A stretch of DNA of 30,000 nucleotides from Prorocentrum cordatum (lineage: Eukaryota; Sar; Dinophyceae; Prorocentrales; Prorocentraceae), in NCBI GenBank assembly GCA_963575745.1, contig CAUYUJ010003903.1, positions 156,359 to 186,358 of the forward strand, written 5' to 3'. Positions 1 to 10,100 of this stretch are shown piece by piece. A program made the translations under genes and the position numbers. Position 1 is the stretch's first letter. Every line of letters begins with the position of its first letter. The notes beneath the pieces are model-generated. The model did no database searches and was not told where the DNA came from. It worked only from the letters and a program-made list of their open reading frames with translations.

Positions 1-914
1 CCATGATCCCCGCCATCGCCATCATCACCATTCATGTATTCATCACCATGATCACAGTCTTCCACACCGTCGTCATCACCATGCTCATCGCCAGCAACGT
101 CATCATCGTCTCGTCATCACCATCATCATCGCAATCGTCACCAACACGATCACTATCAACATTCCATACCTACTATCAGAATCTTGAACCTAAACATCAC
201 TATCGTCATCGTGATCGTCGTTATCCTCCCAATCATTGTTGCTTGCATCCTCACCGCAATCACCATGAACGTCATCGTCGGCCCCGAGCAACGCATCTTC
301 ATCATCAGCGTCATCACCGTCGTCATCAGCGACGTCCTCATCGTCATCACCATCGTCATACTCATCACCAACATCATCATCGCCAACAATACCATCCCCA
401 TTATCAACATAGGGCCAACGAAATCCTTTGTAACATATTCATCGTTTGCTTCGTCTTCGTCAGCATCCGCACATGCTTACGATTTTCATAGACATCACCA
501 TCGGCACTGCCATCACGATCAGCATCATCAGCACCAACACCATCGTCATCATCACGGACATCATAATGAACATGATGATGACGATGATGGTGATCGTCAT
601 CATCATAATCAGCATCTTCGCGATCATCATCGTCGTCGGCATCAGCGTCGCCAACGTTATCGTATTCGTGATTGGCATCATCATCAGCACTAACATCATC
701 ATCATCATCATCACCATTATCAGCATCATCATTATTACCATCATCAGCATCTCCAAGATCATCATCGTAGACATCGCAACCCCAAGCAAATGCATCATCA
801 CCGCCATCACCATCACAATCATTACCATCACCATCACCACTATAATCACCATCACCTACCATCACCATCACCATCACCATCACCACCACCATCACCATCG
901 CCATCACCTTCACC

Positions 915-956
<42 letters not shown>

Positions 957-1193
957 GTCATCATGGCCGACATCCCCAGCATAATTATCGCCATGATCAC
1001 CATCGTCATCATGGTTAGTGTCTCCTCCCAACCTCGTGATCATCAGCCCTGGCCTCCCTCGTCATCGTCGAACTTGTTGTCGGCATCCGTATCGTCATAC
1101 CATCATCCCCACTCGTCAATATCAACATGTATCGTCGGCATCGGTATCACCATCGTAATCGTCACCACCACCACGATCAGCATCAACACCACA

Positions 1194-1224
<31 letters not shown>

Positions 1225-1745
1225 TCATCTTCATCAGCATGCTCTTCTTTATCATCACCGTGGCCATCGTCATCAACATCATCGCCACCATTCCAAGCAC
1301 AACCACTAGCATCACGGACACCATCGTTACATGGATCCGATTCGCGTTCATCCTAATCCGTATCATCAATATCACCACTGCGTCAGCATTGTTTTCGTCA
1401 TCAACGTCCTCATCCTCATCTTCATCCTCATCTTCATCCTCATTATTGCCGTCATCGTCACCAGTATCGTTTTAGACACCATTACCATCATCATCAGCAG
1501 CATCATCATCCTCATCCTCTGCCTCACCAGTGGCAGCGCCATCGTTTCTATCATCGCCATCACAACCATGTTCGCAGTCATCGCCATCATAGTCAACATC
1601 CTCATCGTAATCACCATTACCATCATCGTCAACATACTAATCAACCGCATCGACATCGCCAACATATTCATCATCATACTCGTCACCAGCCTTCCGCATC
1701 ATCAGTACCAGCATCATCATCAGAAGCAGTGTCACCACAGTCATC
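1..1745. repeat. Long degenerate CAT/ATC trinucleotide simple-sequence region
   Basis: About 1.7 kb is built almost wholly from ATC/TCA/CAC/GTC triplets in changing order, with a purer (TCA)n run near 919-962. Every frame on both strands is open for long stretches but gives only His/Ile/Ser-rich or Met/Asp-rich peptides. That is what triplet repeats produce, so I call no gene. The tract is interrupted by point changes, so it looks like an old, diverged microsatellite rather than a fresh expansion. Confidence 0.9.
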
Positions 1746-2080
1746 GCCAGGACGAGGCCTCTTTCGCGACAGGGCCGCCAGCGAAGAGGCGGCGCTGCCG
1801 CCATTGGAGTGCTGGGCAGCTCCAGTTTGGGCGAGCGTACCGCAGCCCACAGGAGAGCAGCGCGGGTGCCAGGCCCTCTGCCGAGGGTGCCGAGCGTGCG
1901 GAGGCCCCTCCGCGCGGCCAGGGCGGGAGCCTCAGCGGCAGTGAATCGCGCCCATCGCCGCCGAGGAGGCGCAGGGCTGGGCTGCGGCCCGGAACCAGAA
2001 GGGGCGGCAGCGTACGTCACCCCAAGCGCGAGCGATCCGCCGTCCGAAGATTGCTCCAGGTCGTCCCATTAATTTCTGGG
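1746..2080. other. GC-rich spacer between two CAT tracts
   Basis: This unique GC-rich stretch separates two CAT repeat blocks. Short open frames exist on both strands but show no recognisable motif or protein-like composition. I see no gene here. Confidence 0.5.
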
Positions 2081-2087
2081 TCATCAC

Positions 2088-2143
<56 letters not shown>

Positions 2144-2219
2144 CCACCATCACCATCACCATCACCATCACCATCACCATCATCATCATCATCATCATCG
2201 TCATCATCATCACCATCAC

Positions 2220-2293
<74 letters not shown>

Positions 2294-2305
2294 CCATCGT
2301 CATCG
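2081..2305. repeat. (TCA)n microsatellite
   Basis: Nearly pure TCA/CAT triplets, broken by a few CAC and CGT units, continue for about 220 bp. On the other strand this is (TGA)n. Poly-Ser, poly-Met or poly-Asp frames through it are repeat translations. Confidence 0.95.
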
Positions 2306-3350
2306 GTACCGACACCAACATCAGAAGCATCCTCATTTTCCCCCTGCCTCCCCATTTATCCTTCTCTTCACATATGTCCCGTCGGGTTTTTGGCTCGGGG
2401 GTAAAAGGGACCTGAGAGCCTCTGACAATGCATGTTTCCAGATGAGCAATGTTGAGGAGGACGGTGGATGTGAATGCTCGGGCAGGAAGTTTGATCATGA
2501 TGGTGAGGATGAGAGCTGCAGTGTTGCAGAATGGGGACTGTCTAGGAGAGCCGGTGAATATGAGAACTCGGAAGATGCAAACATGAGCCGCCGCTTCAGC
2601 CTTCATCCACAACTCTCCTCCCTCCTCTTCTTGTAATCTTCAAGCCCCCTCGCCACTCCTTCCCGCGACGGGTGTCGTCTTGTATTTTAGAGCTGCTCGG
2701 TCTCGCATCGGCGGGCCCCCTTTGACCCCGAAGCCCTTTTCCCTCAGCATCCTCATCCGTCACATACTGTTCGCCCTGCCCACCCTCCCTGTCCTCCTCC
2801 TCCTCCTCCTCCTCCTCCTCCTCCTCCTCCTCCTCCTCCTCTCCTTTTCTTTTTCCTTTTCCGCCTTGCAGGGGTCCGTCTGCGCCGCCCGCCCGGCCAG
2901 GCCGCGCGGCGCGTGCTCCAACTTTCGCGGGCGGGCTGCCGAGTATTGCCCGGCCCGCGGACTGTGGGGGGTCCCCTGTTGCAGGGCCACTGGAGATCCC
3001 TCGCATTCTTTAATGTGGGATGCCTTCAGGAGTGTCTCTGGCGTGTTCGATTTGCACTTTTTCCGGGCTCCCATATTTCCACAAAGCTAGGCCCTGCCCC
3101 TGGGCCGCCAGGCAGGACCCGCGGGCAGGGCCTCCCCCCCACAGGCCCGGGGGGTGCCGACCCCCGCCGCGCCCGAGCCCGCCGCCGGGGGATCCCGACA
3201 ACAGCCCGGGGTCAATTCCAAAGTGGCCCAGCCGACGCACGCTGGAACTGGCAGCCGCCGGGTGCTCGCCGGGGGGGCCATCAGTGGCCCCAGCCCCAGA
3301 AGGCTCTGAACGCGCAAGGGGGGCGCCCTGAGTCCCGGCACGTCGGCACG
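2306..3350. other. Spacer with a (TCC)n run
   Basis: The stretch holds a pure (TCC)n run at about 2791-2842, flanked by ordinary GC-rich sequence. A minus-strand poly-Glu frame and a plus-strand poly-Leu frame here are products of the repeat. No gene is supported. The downstream end of the minus-strand LINE may reach into 3070-3600, but I see no poly-A tail to fix it. Confidence 0.5.
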
Positions 3351-3352
3351 TC

Positions 3353-3560
3353 GACAAGGACGGCGGTGGCGGCGGCGACGCGGCGGGCGGCGGTCAGAAC
3401 GGCGACGGCAGAGGGGACCTGCCGGCGATGGCGACGACAGGGAAGCCCACGACGACGCAGCGGCGGACCACAACGGCGACGGCGGCGGGGGGCCCGACGA
3501 CGACAGCGACGACAGGGAAAACCACGGCGACGAGGATGCCGACGGCGAAAGGGGCGAGGC
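3353..3560. repeat. Degenerate GAC/GGC trinucleotide tract
   Basis: About 200 bp of GACGGC-, GCGACG- and GACGAC-type triplets, imperfect throughout. It gives acidic Asp/Gly-rich or Thr/Ala-rich readings in the three plus-strand frames. It lies just past the 3' side of the minus-strand retroelement, so it could be part of that element's tail or simply flanking simple sequence. Confidence 0.75.
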
Positions 3561-3622
3561 CAAGGGGGGCACGCTTTTGTTACCCCTTTGGCGTCCTGGT
3601 CACGCCCCACCAGAGGGTCTAT

Positions 3623-4585
3623 CTACTGCGGGCCCAGCCAGCGCGCCACCTCTGCCGCCGTCTCCGTCAGGCTGTTGCGCTCGCCCAGCAGCCAGGCGCG
3701 GCGCTCTTGCGTCCGCCGCTGGTGCGCATCTGGGCGCCGCGGGGCGTCTGGGCTGGTGGCGCTGCCGGGGGCGTGCTGGCTGCGGCCCTGTTGAGGACCG
3801 CGGCCGCCTCTCTGCAGTCCTCCACGACGTGCTGGCGGGTCTCCAGCGCCCGGCCGCGGAACTGGCACGCGGGGACCACCCCCCGTGGCGCTGCGCGCGG
3901 GGCAAGCCTGGAGGCGGAAGGCGGGCCCAGGTCGGCCTGGGCCAGTTGGCCCCCGACATGGTTCGGCTGCAGTGGCGCTCCGCCCGGTCAGGCGTTGGAC
4001 GGAAATGTCTCGTGGCAGGTCCCGGCCCACCTTGCTTCCTGCGGCAGGGCGGCCGCCCTGAGCGCGCTGCGGAACCGGTTCTTGGCCCTCGTCCCCGCTG
4101 GGGGGCTCGGCGGGGGCGGGGCGCCCCAGCTCGCTGCGAGGTGGCGCGGGAGCGCCAACCAGGTGCCCTGTTCCTCCAATGCCAGGAGGAGCACCTGCTG
4201 GGCCGTCGCCCACCTGGGGTCGCTGTGGGCACAGGCGCGCAGGCGGACGGCGCGCTCCCTGACGGTCCTCGCCGGCGGCGTTGACCGCTCCATGTGGCGC
4301 AGCAGCAGTGCTCGCAGGATGGGCCCCCGGATCGCAAGCGCCTGCCTGGCCGAGCGCCCCTGAATCCCGTTGAGCGTTGCCTCGAACCCATCCCTGTGCG
4401 CGTGCGGCCCGCGCCGCCTTTGCCAGGGCGCAGACGGCGCGGCCCGCCGCGGGGTCCTCGAGGGAGAACCCCAGCTGCGCCACGACTTGGATGTGGCGTC
4501 GCCCGATCTCCCTGGCCGCATGCCCCAAGCGCTGCCAGGTGGCGCTGGCCAGGCGCCCTCGAGGTCCGGGGGGGTGCCGAAGCAC
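3623..4585 (-). pseudogene. LINE C-terminal region remnants
   Basis: Downstream of the RT motifs, overlapping minus-strand frames contain patches with helical, Arg/Ala-rich character. At 3843-3814 an ET-x-QHVVEDC segment follows a nearby CQFRGR. This recalls the C-x-x-C...H...C end of many LINE polyproteins, in which a glutamate or aspartate, a histidine and a final cysteine recur. No single frame spans the region without losing sense, consistent with decay. Function in this copy is lost. Confidence 0.4.
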
Positions 4586-4604
4586 GTGTGCTCGTCGACG
4601 CAGG

Positions 4605-5552
4605 TCACGCCGCCCACAGATCGGGTGTCCAGGAAATCAATGGCGACAGTCGCGGTTTTCGTGGGTCCATATCGGAGGCGGCCGCGGTGCCGCCTCGACG
4701 CATTAGGATCGCTTGGATGGCGGCGCCACGCTGGCCCCGCGAGCCCGCCTTGACACGGACATCGTCTACGAATGCTCGGGGCCACATTCGGAGGGAGGGC
4801 GCCTCATCGAGCAGGGCCAGGCGGACTGCGTCGGAGGATGCCGATGCCACGCGTGCGTCCCAGTCGGCGTGTCCATCAGCCAGGAGCGCGGCCCACTGCT
4901 GCACCTCTTGCACGTCCAGGGCGGCTGCGTCGGTGCTGTCACGGCGCCGCCATGCGCCAGCAGGCCTTCCTCTGGGGGGTCGAATCCAAGGCCCACTTCA
5001 GGATTGGACGTAACCTCCTCGATCTTCTTCGAATTGGCCACGCTGTACTGGATGGGGCGCTGAGCGCCCACTGGCATGTCCGCCTGCGGCTGGAAGGGGT
5101 GCTTTGCGCCACCGCGCCCCGTGACTACTGCGAGCTTGCCCATGCGATGGCGGCGCGGTCGTGCATGGCGACCAGGCCTCTGCGCGATCCTGGCTGTCGA
5201 ACGCCTCGGCTTCGTCTGCGAACGCCTCGACGCATGGGCGGCCCTGCGCGGCGCAGATGGCGGCGACCTCCTGATCCAATAGCCCCGACACTAGGCACTC
5301 GCCACCAGCTTCCTGGAGTTCCCCCAAACCAGACTGCTCTCCATGTCCTGCCCCTGCGGCAGCCCTAGAGCTCCGCAAGGAGGCGGCCCTCTGCGGTGCA
5401 TAGGGCCAAGACCCTGTAGCCGCCATAGTCGATGTGTCTCCGGCCCTCCTTGTGTTTGTGGTAGCTGCCCTGGACCAGCCAGATGGTCGGATTTTGATAG
5501 AGGGGCCGAGGGTCAGGGTGGGCAGCGCGAGGAGCGAGCCCAAGGCGCCCAA
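4605..5552 (-). pseudogene. LINE reverse transcriptase remnants
   Basis: Two minus-strand open stretches (5552-4998 and 4913-4605), in the same frame but separated by stops, carry RT-like pieces. FADEAEAFD near 5222-5196 resembles motif A (F-x-D-x-x-x-A-F-D). RAFVDDVRVKA at about 4778-4746 resembles the Asp-Asp motif C. A further piece in another frame (KTATVAIDFLD, about 4662-4630) resembles the RT segment just after motif C. The motif B glycine/proline region cannot be placed. Order and spacing fit RT and the endonuclease lies upstream on the same strand, but each motif is short and I cannot align the family here. Confidence 0.45.
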
Positions 5553-5952
5553 GTGCGCGCTGTGCGCGCGGGGCTTGATCCGCGCTGGCGCATTGGCGAG
5601 CTCAGCGTGGGTGAAGCTCTTCCCAGGGTCCCAGCTGCTGAAAGCTTTTTTGGCGTAAGCTCGCTGCCTGTCCAGCCGGGCTCCCAGGGCTGCCGCGTGC
5701 TGCTCGTCCCACTCGGCACGCGGCGGCGGGTCGTCGTGGCGTTGGATGTTTCGCCGGGCTCCGGCTAGTGCCTGCCTGCTCGGTCCCCGCGCACATCCTG
5801 TCTTCGCGCTCTGGGTCCCGCATGGCCGCGAGCAGGCCTACTGGGGGCCCAGCGGTGCATTCCTTGAAAACCGCCGCGGCGGCGGCTGGGTTGTTCTGCA
5901 TGAGCGTCAGCAGCCGGCTCCTCGCCGCAGCTGCCTGCGCGGTCCGTGCCTA

Positions 5953-6018
5953 GCCTCGCGCGTCCCGCAAGCGCTGCTGGGCGAAGCCTCGCGCGCCCCG
6001 CAAGCGCTGCTGGGCGAG
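5953..6018 (-). repeat. Tandem 33-bp duplication in the LINE
   Basis: Two adjacent 33-bp copies (5953-5985 and 5986-6018) differ at two positions. The length is a multiple of three, so on the minus strand it duplicates an 11-residue AQQRLRxARGx unit without changing frame. It probably arose by slippage or unequal exchange inside the element. Confidence 0.85.
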
Positions 6019-6479
6019 GTAGCTTCCGTGCGTCGTCGATGGTGATGCGCGGCCGCCGCCGTGACCTGGCGGAAGGCTGCTGCTTCTGCTGCACTGGCCC
6101 CGTGCCGCCAGGCCTGCGCGGGCGCCGAAGTGCGCCCGAGGTCCTCCGTGACTGCCGAGAGGGCGGCCGTGGTCCGCCGCGCCCAGGCCGCGGTGCTCGA
6201 GGCCGCCCTCGCCCCTTGAGGCTTCGAGAGCAACATCCTGCCCCCATATGACGAGAGCAATGGCGCGCGCAAGTTGCAGCGGGGTCTGAGGGTGACGAGG
6301 GCGATCGCGGAATGGGTTGCCCCTGGTTCCCACGGCCGCCATTCGCGCGAGCTCTCTGTGACGTTCGAGACGACGATGGGGGGGGGGGGAAGGTGGGGCT
6401 CGGCGCAATCCACCGACGCGCAGAGGCGACGTTTGAACACCTCCTCACGGAGCAACCTCTCGTCGATGGGGTGGTCTTC

Positions 6480-7205
6480 TTAAGGGCGAGGGCGACGCGG
6501 GGAGATGGTGAAGACCGCTGCGGCATGATCCGAAATGGTTCGGTCCGAAGCCGATGCAGCAGCTCCGACAGTAGAGGATGGAGGGGGGAGCGGCGCAGGA
6601 ACCAACCGGGCGCCGAAAGGAAAAGGATCGATCAAGGACTCGGAATTGCCTGCTCTTCGCAATGCGATGGGGCGTCGCGCTCCACCTCGACCAGTCCTGC
6701 AAGTGCACGCCGCCAGACCACGGCGCGTGCGCGGTGCTGTCGCGCAGCGCGCCGAACAGCTGCGCGTGGCACGCGCAGCGCGACCGCCTCCTCGGAGGCG
6801 AAGTTGAAAGTTGAAGTCCCCGTTCGCGATGAGCGGGCGCTTGGTGGGGCCCCCATCCGCGAAGGCCTTCGCCGCGCGGATGGCGCTCGCAGCCCGCGTC
6901 GCCTGGTCCGCGCTCGGCCCGTGGTTGTGGGCGTTGAAAATATCGGGCTGGGCGCCCCCCGCCCCCGCGATGACGCGGAGCGCGCGCCCCGGCGCAGGGG
7001 CGACGGCGCGGCTGAGGGCGGGGCGCTGACCCAGACGACCCGGAGCAGGAAGAACGACCGCGACCCCGCCGCGGATCGCAGGCTCAGGCGTGCCACCACA
7101 AGACGAGCGATTGAGGATCGCGTCACTCGAGATACCACGGGCGAGATCGCTCGGCTGACACGCATCTTGATGTGCCTCCTGCAACTTGATGCTCGGACAA
7201 GCCAT
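6480..7205 (-). pseudogene. LINE apurinic-type endonuclease domain fragment
   Basis: A 241-codon frame holds the hallmarks of the endonuclease/exonuclease/phosphatase fold found in LINEs. A GGVAVVL strand lies near residues 46-52 and an FNAHNHG segment near 90-96. The metal-binding GDFNF is at 129-133 (about 6821-6807), and the terminal SDH catalytic triplet is at 225-227 (about 6533-6525), followed by AAAVFTI. In active elements this enzyme nicks target DNA to prime reverse transcription. The first 40 residues do not look like the usual start of the fold, and residues about 140-200 are Arg/Ala-rich, so parts are lost or out of frame. The ATG at 7205 is probably not a biological start. Confidence 0.7.
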
Positions 7206-7212
7206 CGGCCTC

Positions 7213-8325
7213 TCAAGGTATCTCCTCTTCAGAGCGGCCTTCGCCCCGGCGGATTGCAGGGGGGCGCGCGCGTTCCCGGTCGCTACTCGCAGTGGGGGGG
7301 GGGGGGGGCTCGTCGACGCCGCATCTGCGAGAGCTACTGAGGAAGCGCCAGATGTCAGAGGCGCCGCTGGGGCTCAGCCCGCGGGGCGACGATGCGCCTC
7401 GTGAGCTGCGCCAGGGCGCTCTTGTAGAGATTGTGGTTGCGGAGCGCGGCCTCGCCCCGCATGGGCTGGGTCGGGCCATCTCCGGGCCCGACTGTGACGC
7501 GAAGAACGCTGCCCCGCCCGATCGAGAGGACTCCGCGATCACGATCGCTAAAGGGACGAAGCTGGGGGCGAGCTCCTGCGATGGCCGACCTGCAACGGCG
7601 AGGCGCAAATTCCGCGCGGATCCGACATGCATGAGCGCCTGATCTCCGCAGGGCACTTTGACAGATAATCCCCCCCGCGCACCGTCGACGCGAATGTGAG
7701 ACAGAACGCGCGGCAATTGACGAGGGGCGACCGCCACAAGCCCACCAAACTTGACATGAAAGCGCATCGACGGTGACACCCCAACGGCTTCAATGCTATA
7801 TTGGTTCTTGTCGAACCCGAGTTCATGGAGCCACGGGCCCAGCGCCTCGGCAACGCAAAGAGCCGTGGTAGCACTCTGCACCATGACCACGACGATCGAA
7901 GCATTCGCGCCACGGTCGATCCCAGAGGGGGCAGCCAGAGCACGCGGTCGCCGCTCAGCCACAGCAAGGTGGCCGCGTAGCTCCTGCAACTGGGCTTCGA
8001 AGTCGGCGATCTCCTTCTCGGCCGCGCCGATGCGGCCGTCGTGGTCGCAGAGGGTGCCGGAGTGGGTGTCGATCTGAATCTGGAACCGCCTCGCCCCCTC
8101 GTCCACCTGCGATCGGACAACCCCCATGATCTGCTGATCCGTACGAGCAGGCGGAACAGTCAGCTCAGCGCGCAGCTTGTCAACCAAGCTGAGGACCTTC
8201 TCACTGGATGACTGCACAGTGGCCAGCACGGCCGCGTGGACTGGATCCCCCAGCTCATTCTTGACTTCGTTGAGCATGGGGTAGAAAATATGCTTGCAGA
8301 TCTGGCGCACGTATTCGTCAGACAT
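7213..8325 (-). CDS. LINE leader ORF: zinc ribbon, coiled coil and RNA-binding-like region (partial)
   Basis: The frame runs 370 codons from an ATG at 8325, but stays open upstream to about 8484. There it encodes Cys pairs (RCRC, then CDEC just before the Met) that look like a zinc ribbon, so the true product may start earlier. Residues about 75-125 are charged and heptad-like (KEIADFEAQLQEL), a likely coiled coil. Residues about 142-245 alternate strands and helices (SIEAVGVS, MRFHVKFGG, GGLSVKVP), a layout I associate with the RNA-binding leader proteins of dinoflagellate LINEs. After about residue 260 the translation turns Pro/Arg/Ser-rich, probably because the frame shifts before the endonuclease. 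Likely role: binding element RNA. Assignment rests on order and context. Confidence 0.55.
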   Translation of the reverse strand: MSDEYVRQICKHIFYPMLNEVKNELGDPVHAAVLATVQSSSEKVLSLVDKLRAELTVPPARTDQQIMGVVRSQVDEGARRFQIQIDTHSGTLCDHDGRIGAAEKEIADFEAQLQELRGHLAVAERRPRALAAPSGIDRGANASIVVVMVQSATTALCVAEALGPWLHELGFDKNQYSIEAVGVSPSMRFHVKFGGLVAVAPRQLPRVLSHIRVDGARGGLSVKVPCGDQALMHVGSARNLRLAVAGRPSQELAPSFVPLAIVIAESSRSGGAAFFASQSGPEMARPSPCGARPRSATTISTRAPWRSSRGASSPRGLSPSGASDIWRFLSSSRRCGVDEPPPPPTASSDRERARPPAIRRGEGRSEEEIP

Positions 8326-8489
8326 GCATTCATCACAAGCTGCAGCATCGCCATATCCACCGTCAGCAGCAGCACGCTTGCGAGGGACGAACTGCCAGGA
8401 GCAGCGGCACCTTTGCAGCCCTTGCCAGAGCCAGCAGAGCTGGGTGATGCGGGAGATGTCGGCGCCAGGTCGATGTTTTCACCATCCTG

Positions 8490-9250
8490 CTCCGTCAGGG
8501 TCCGAGACATCAGCACCACCTGGGCCAGGAACTGGAAACACCTCAGTTTACCCAGCCCAGGGGGTGCGCAGAGAGCCAGGTGCAGGAAGCCACAATGCAC
8601 GGGCACCGAAGTACCGATGCCGCGAGGCCTGTCCTCGCAAAAGGGGCTCCGAGCCGTCCCCTCAGCAACGACCAAGCTCGAAGCGCCAGGGAAGCGTTTC
8701 GAGCTTAAGTCAAAATGGTTACGGAGGAGGAGGATGAGGAGGAGTGTCCTTGACTATACAGAAACGGCGGGCAAACATAATATGGACGCGATTCAAGGCG
8801 GTCGTGTCGGCACAAACTCTTTCGCTTGAGCCTGGTATCCAGACGAAAAAACGGATGGACTGCCTAGCGTCTCTCTTGCCACGATTCGCATTCAGCGCGC
8901 AACCCCAACACACGAAAAAGGCCGACCACGGGGCCACACATCGTAGATATGCCAAGAAACAGTTTACCACGGCAGCCAATAACAACAAATACATGACAAC
9001 AATTCCTACCTACGGGGTGCTGATCGCGAAGCACCCGTTTCGGGGCAACGGCAAATGTATATGAACGCTCGTCAATGCAGGCGTAACACGGGTGGCACAT
9101 CGAATGATAACGCCACAAGACATACTACTGACGCCGTTCGCGCGCATACTCGCTTCTTGCCTCTACGAAGCGCTCCACGAGCGCGCAAACCAGTCAGAAG
9201 ATGTCCGGGCGGACGGATGTGACACGCTGCGCGGCAAACTCCAACCCCTG
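8490..9250. other. Spacer, no gene seen
   Basis: Less GC-rich than its surroundings from about 8720 to 9130. Small open frames exist but none has a protein-like composition, conserved motif or credible splice context. Confidence 0.5.
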
Positions 9251-9251
9251 C

Positions 9252-9480
9252 GAGGAGGAGGAGGAGGAGGAGAAGGAGGAGGAGAAGGAGGAGCAGCAGG
9301 AGGAGGAGGAACAGCAGGAGGAGAAGGATGAGGATGAGGATGAGGATGAGGATGAGGAGGTGGAGGAGGAGGAGGAGGAGGAGGAGGAGGAGGAGGGCGG
9401 CGACGACGACGACGACGAGGTGGAGCAGAGGGCTGTATAAGGAGGAGGGGAGGAAGGAGAAGAGCGAAGTGTAGGAGGAC
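9252..9480. repeat. (GGA)n tract with GAT and GAC variants
   Basis: Purine-rich plus strand made of GGA/GAG triplets with a GAT-rich stretch near 9325-9355 and GAC units near 9400-9417. The poly-Glu, poly-Pro and poly-Ser frames across it are repeat translations. Confidence 0.95.
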
Positions 9481-9960
9481 GACGACAACAACGAGCTGTT
9501 GACGGGAGACGAAGGGCCTCCACAAGAGCAGCTGCACCCATGCCCCCCCTCACCCCACGAGAGCAGGTGCAGCAGGGAGGCATCCGCGCACCCCCCCCCC
9601 CTTCCCCCCTCTGGCGCCGGAGCCCCCGCCCTGGCCTCGATGCTGACCTCGTCGCTCGCCAGCGGGGCCTTCGGACGCAGGTGGGGCGCCTTGCGCGCGC
9701 GCGGCGGCTCGGACGTGCGCCCAGACGCGCTCAGGCCGCCAGGCTCGCGGACCCCGTCCGTGCAAGCGCGCACGGCGAGGGACGACCAGAGGCAACGCGG
9801 CGCAAAGTTCATAAGAGTCACCGTCGGCTTGGTCTCGCAGTCGGCCCGTCGACTGGCCTGCTTGGTGAGCTTTGCGCGCAGGCCCGGCGAGCACGCGGGC
9901 TGGTCGAATAACTCACTGATTGCGGAGCGCTCAGGGGGATAAGCCGGCTGGCCGACAAGT
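9481..9960. other. Spacer, no clear gene
   Basis: GC-rich sequence with long overlapping frames on both strands, as expected at this composition. None shows a motif. The minus frame from 9821 begins plausibly but soon turns Pro/Arg/Ala-rich and ends in the simple repeat. Confidence 0.4.
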
Positions 9961-9963
9961 CAG

Positions 9964-10100
9964 GGAGCACGCGGGAAGCTACGGGAACTTATCAGTAAGA
10001 AAGGCCGCGTCGCGCTGTATCTCCGAATGCCGCACGACGATGTCGAGGACCTCGAGGCGATGATGCAGGAAGAGTTCCGCGTGAAGGCGCTTGCCCCCCT
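9964..10100 (+). CDS. Exon-like coding block, product unknown
   Basis: The plus strand reads a charged, helical peptide with protein-like composition (KLRELISKKG, then VALYLRMPHDDVED, then AMMQEEFRVKAL). Its codons are mostly G-first and C/G-ending. A CAG at 9961-9963 could be the splice acceptor. The exact antisense frame on the minus strand is also open and reads a less balanced, His-rich peptide. The strand is therefore not certain: codon pattern favours plus, while the orientation of every confident gene nearby favours minus. I do not recognise the protein. Confidence 0.35.

Larger units (their letters stand above)
3600..8490 (-). mobile_element. Decayed non-LTR (LINE-type) retrotransposon
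   Basis: Read on the minus strand, the parts occur in the order expected for a LINE. They are a zinc-ribbon-like and coiled-coil leader ORF (8490-7213), an AP-type endonuclease (7205-6480), an RT-like stretch (about 5440-4640) and a C-terminal Cys/His segment (3879-3814). The frame changes several times and stops interrupt it, so this copy is inactive. RT motifs seen are GGYRVLALC near 5430, FADEAEAFD near 5222-5196, FVDD at 4772-4761 and a YGPTKTATVA segment near 4671, which resembles the post-catalytic RT region. The outer limits are estimates: no target duplication or tail was found. The endonuclease is the firmest part and the RT assignment is weaker. Confidence 0.65.

Noticed and set aside
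3-1475. Long overlapping frames of His/Ile/Ser or Met/Asp residues in the CAT region
   Set aside because: They are direct translations of degenerate CAT/ATC triplets; all frames on both strands are equally open and none has a non-repeat domain.
3428-4363. Long plus-strand frames over the LINE
   Set aside because: They are antisense to the element, Arg/Ala/Pro-rich, and carry none of its motifs.
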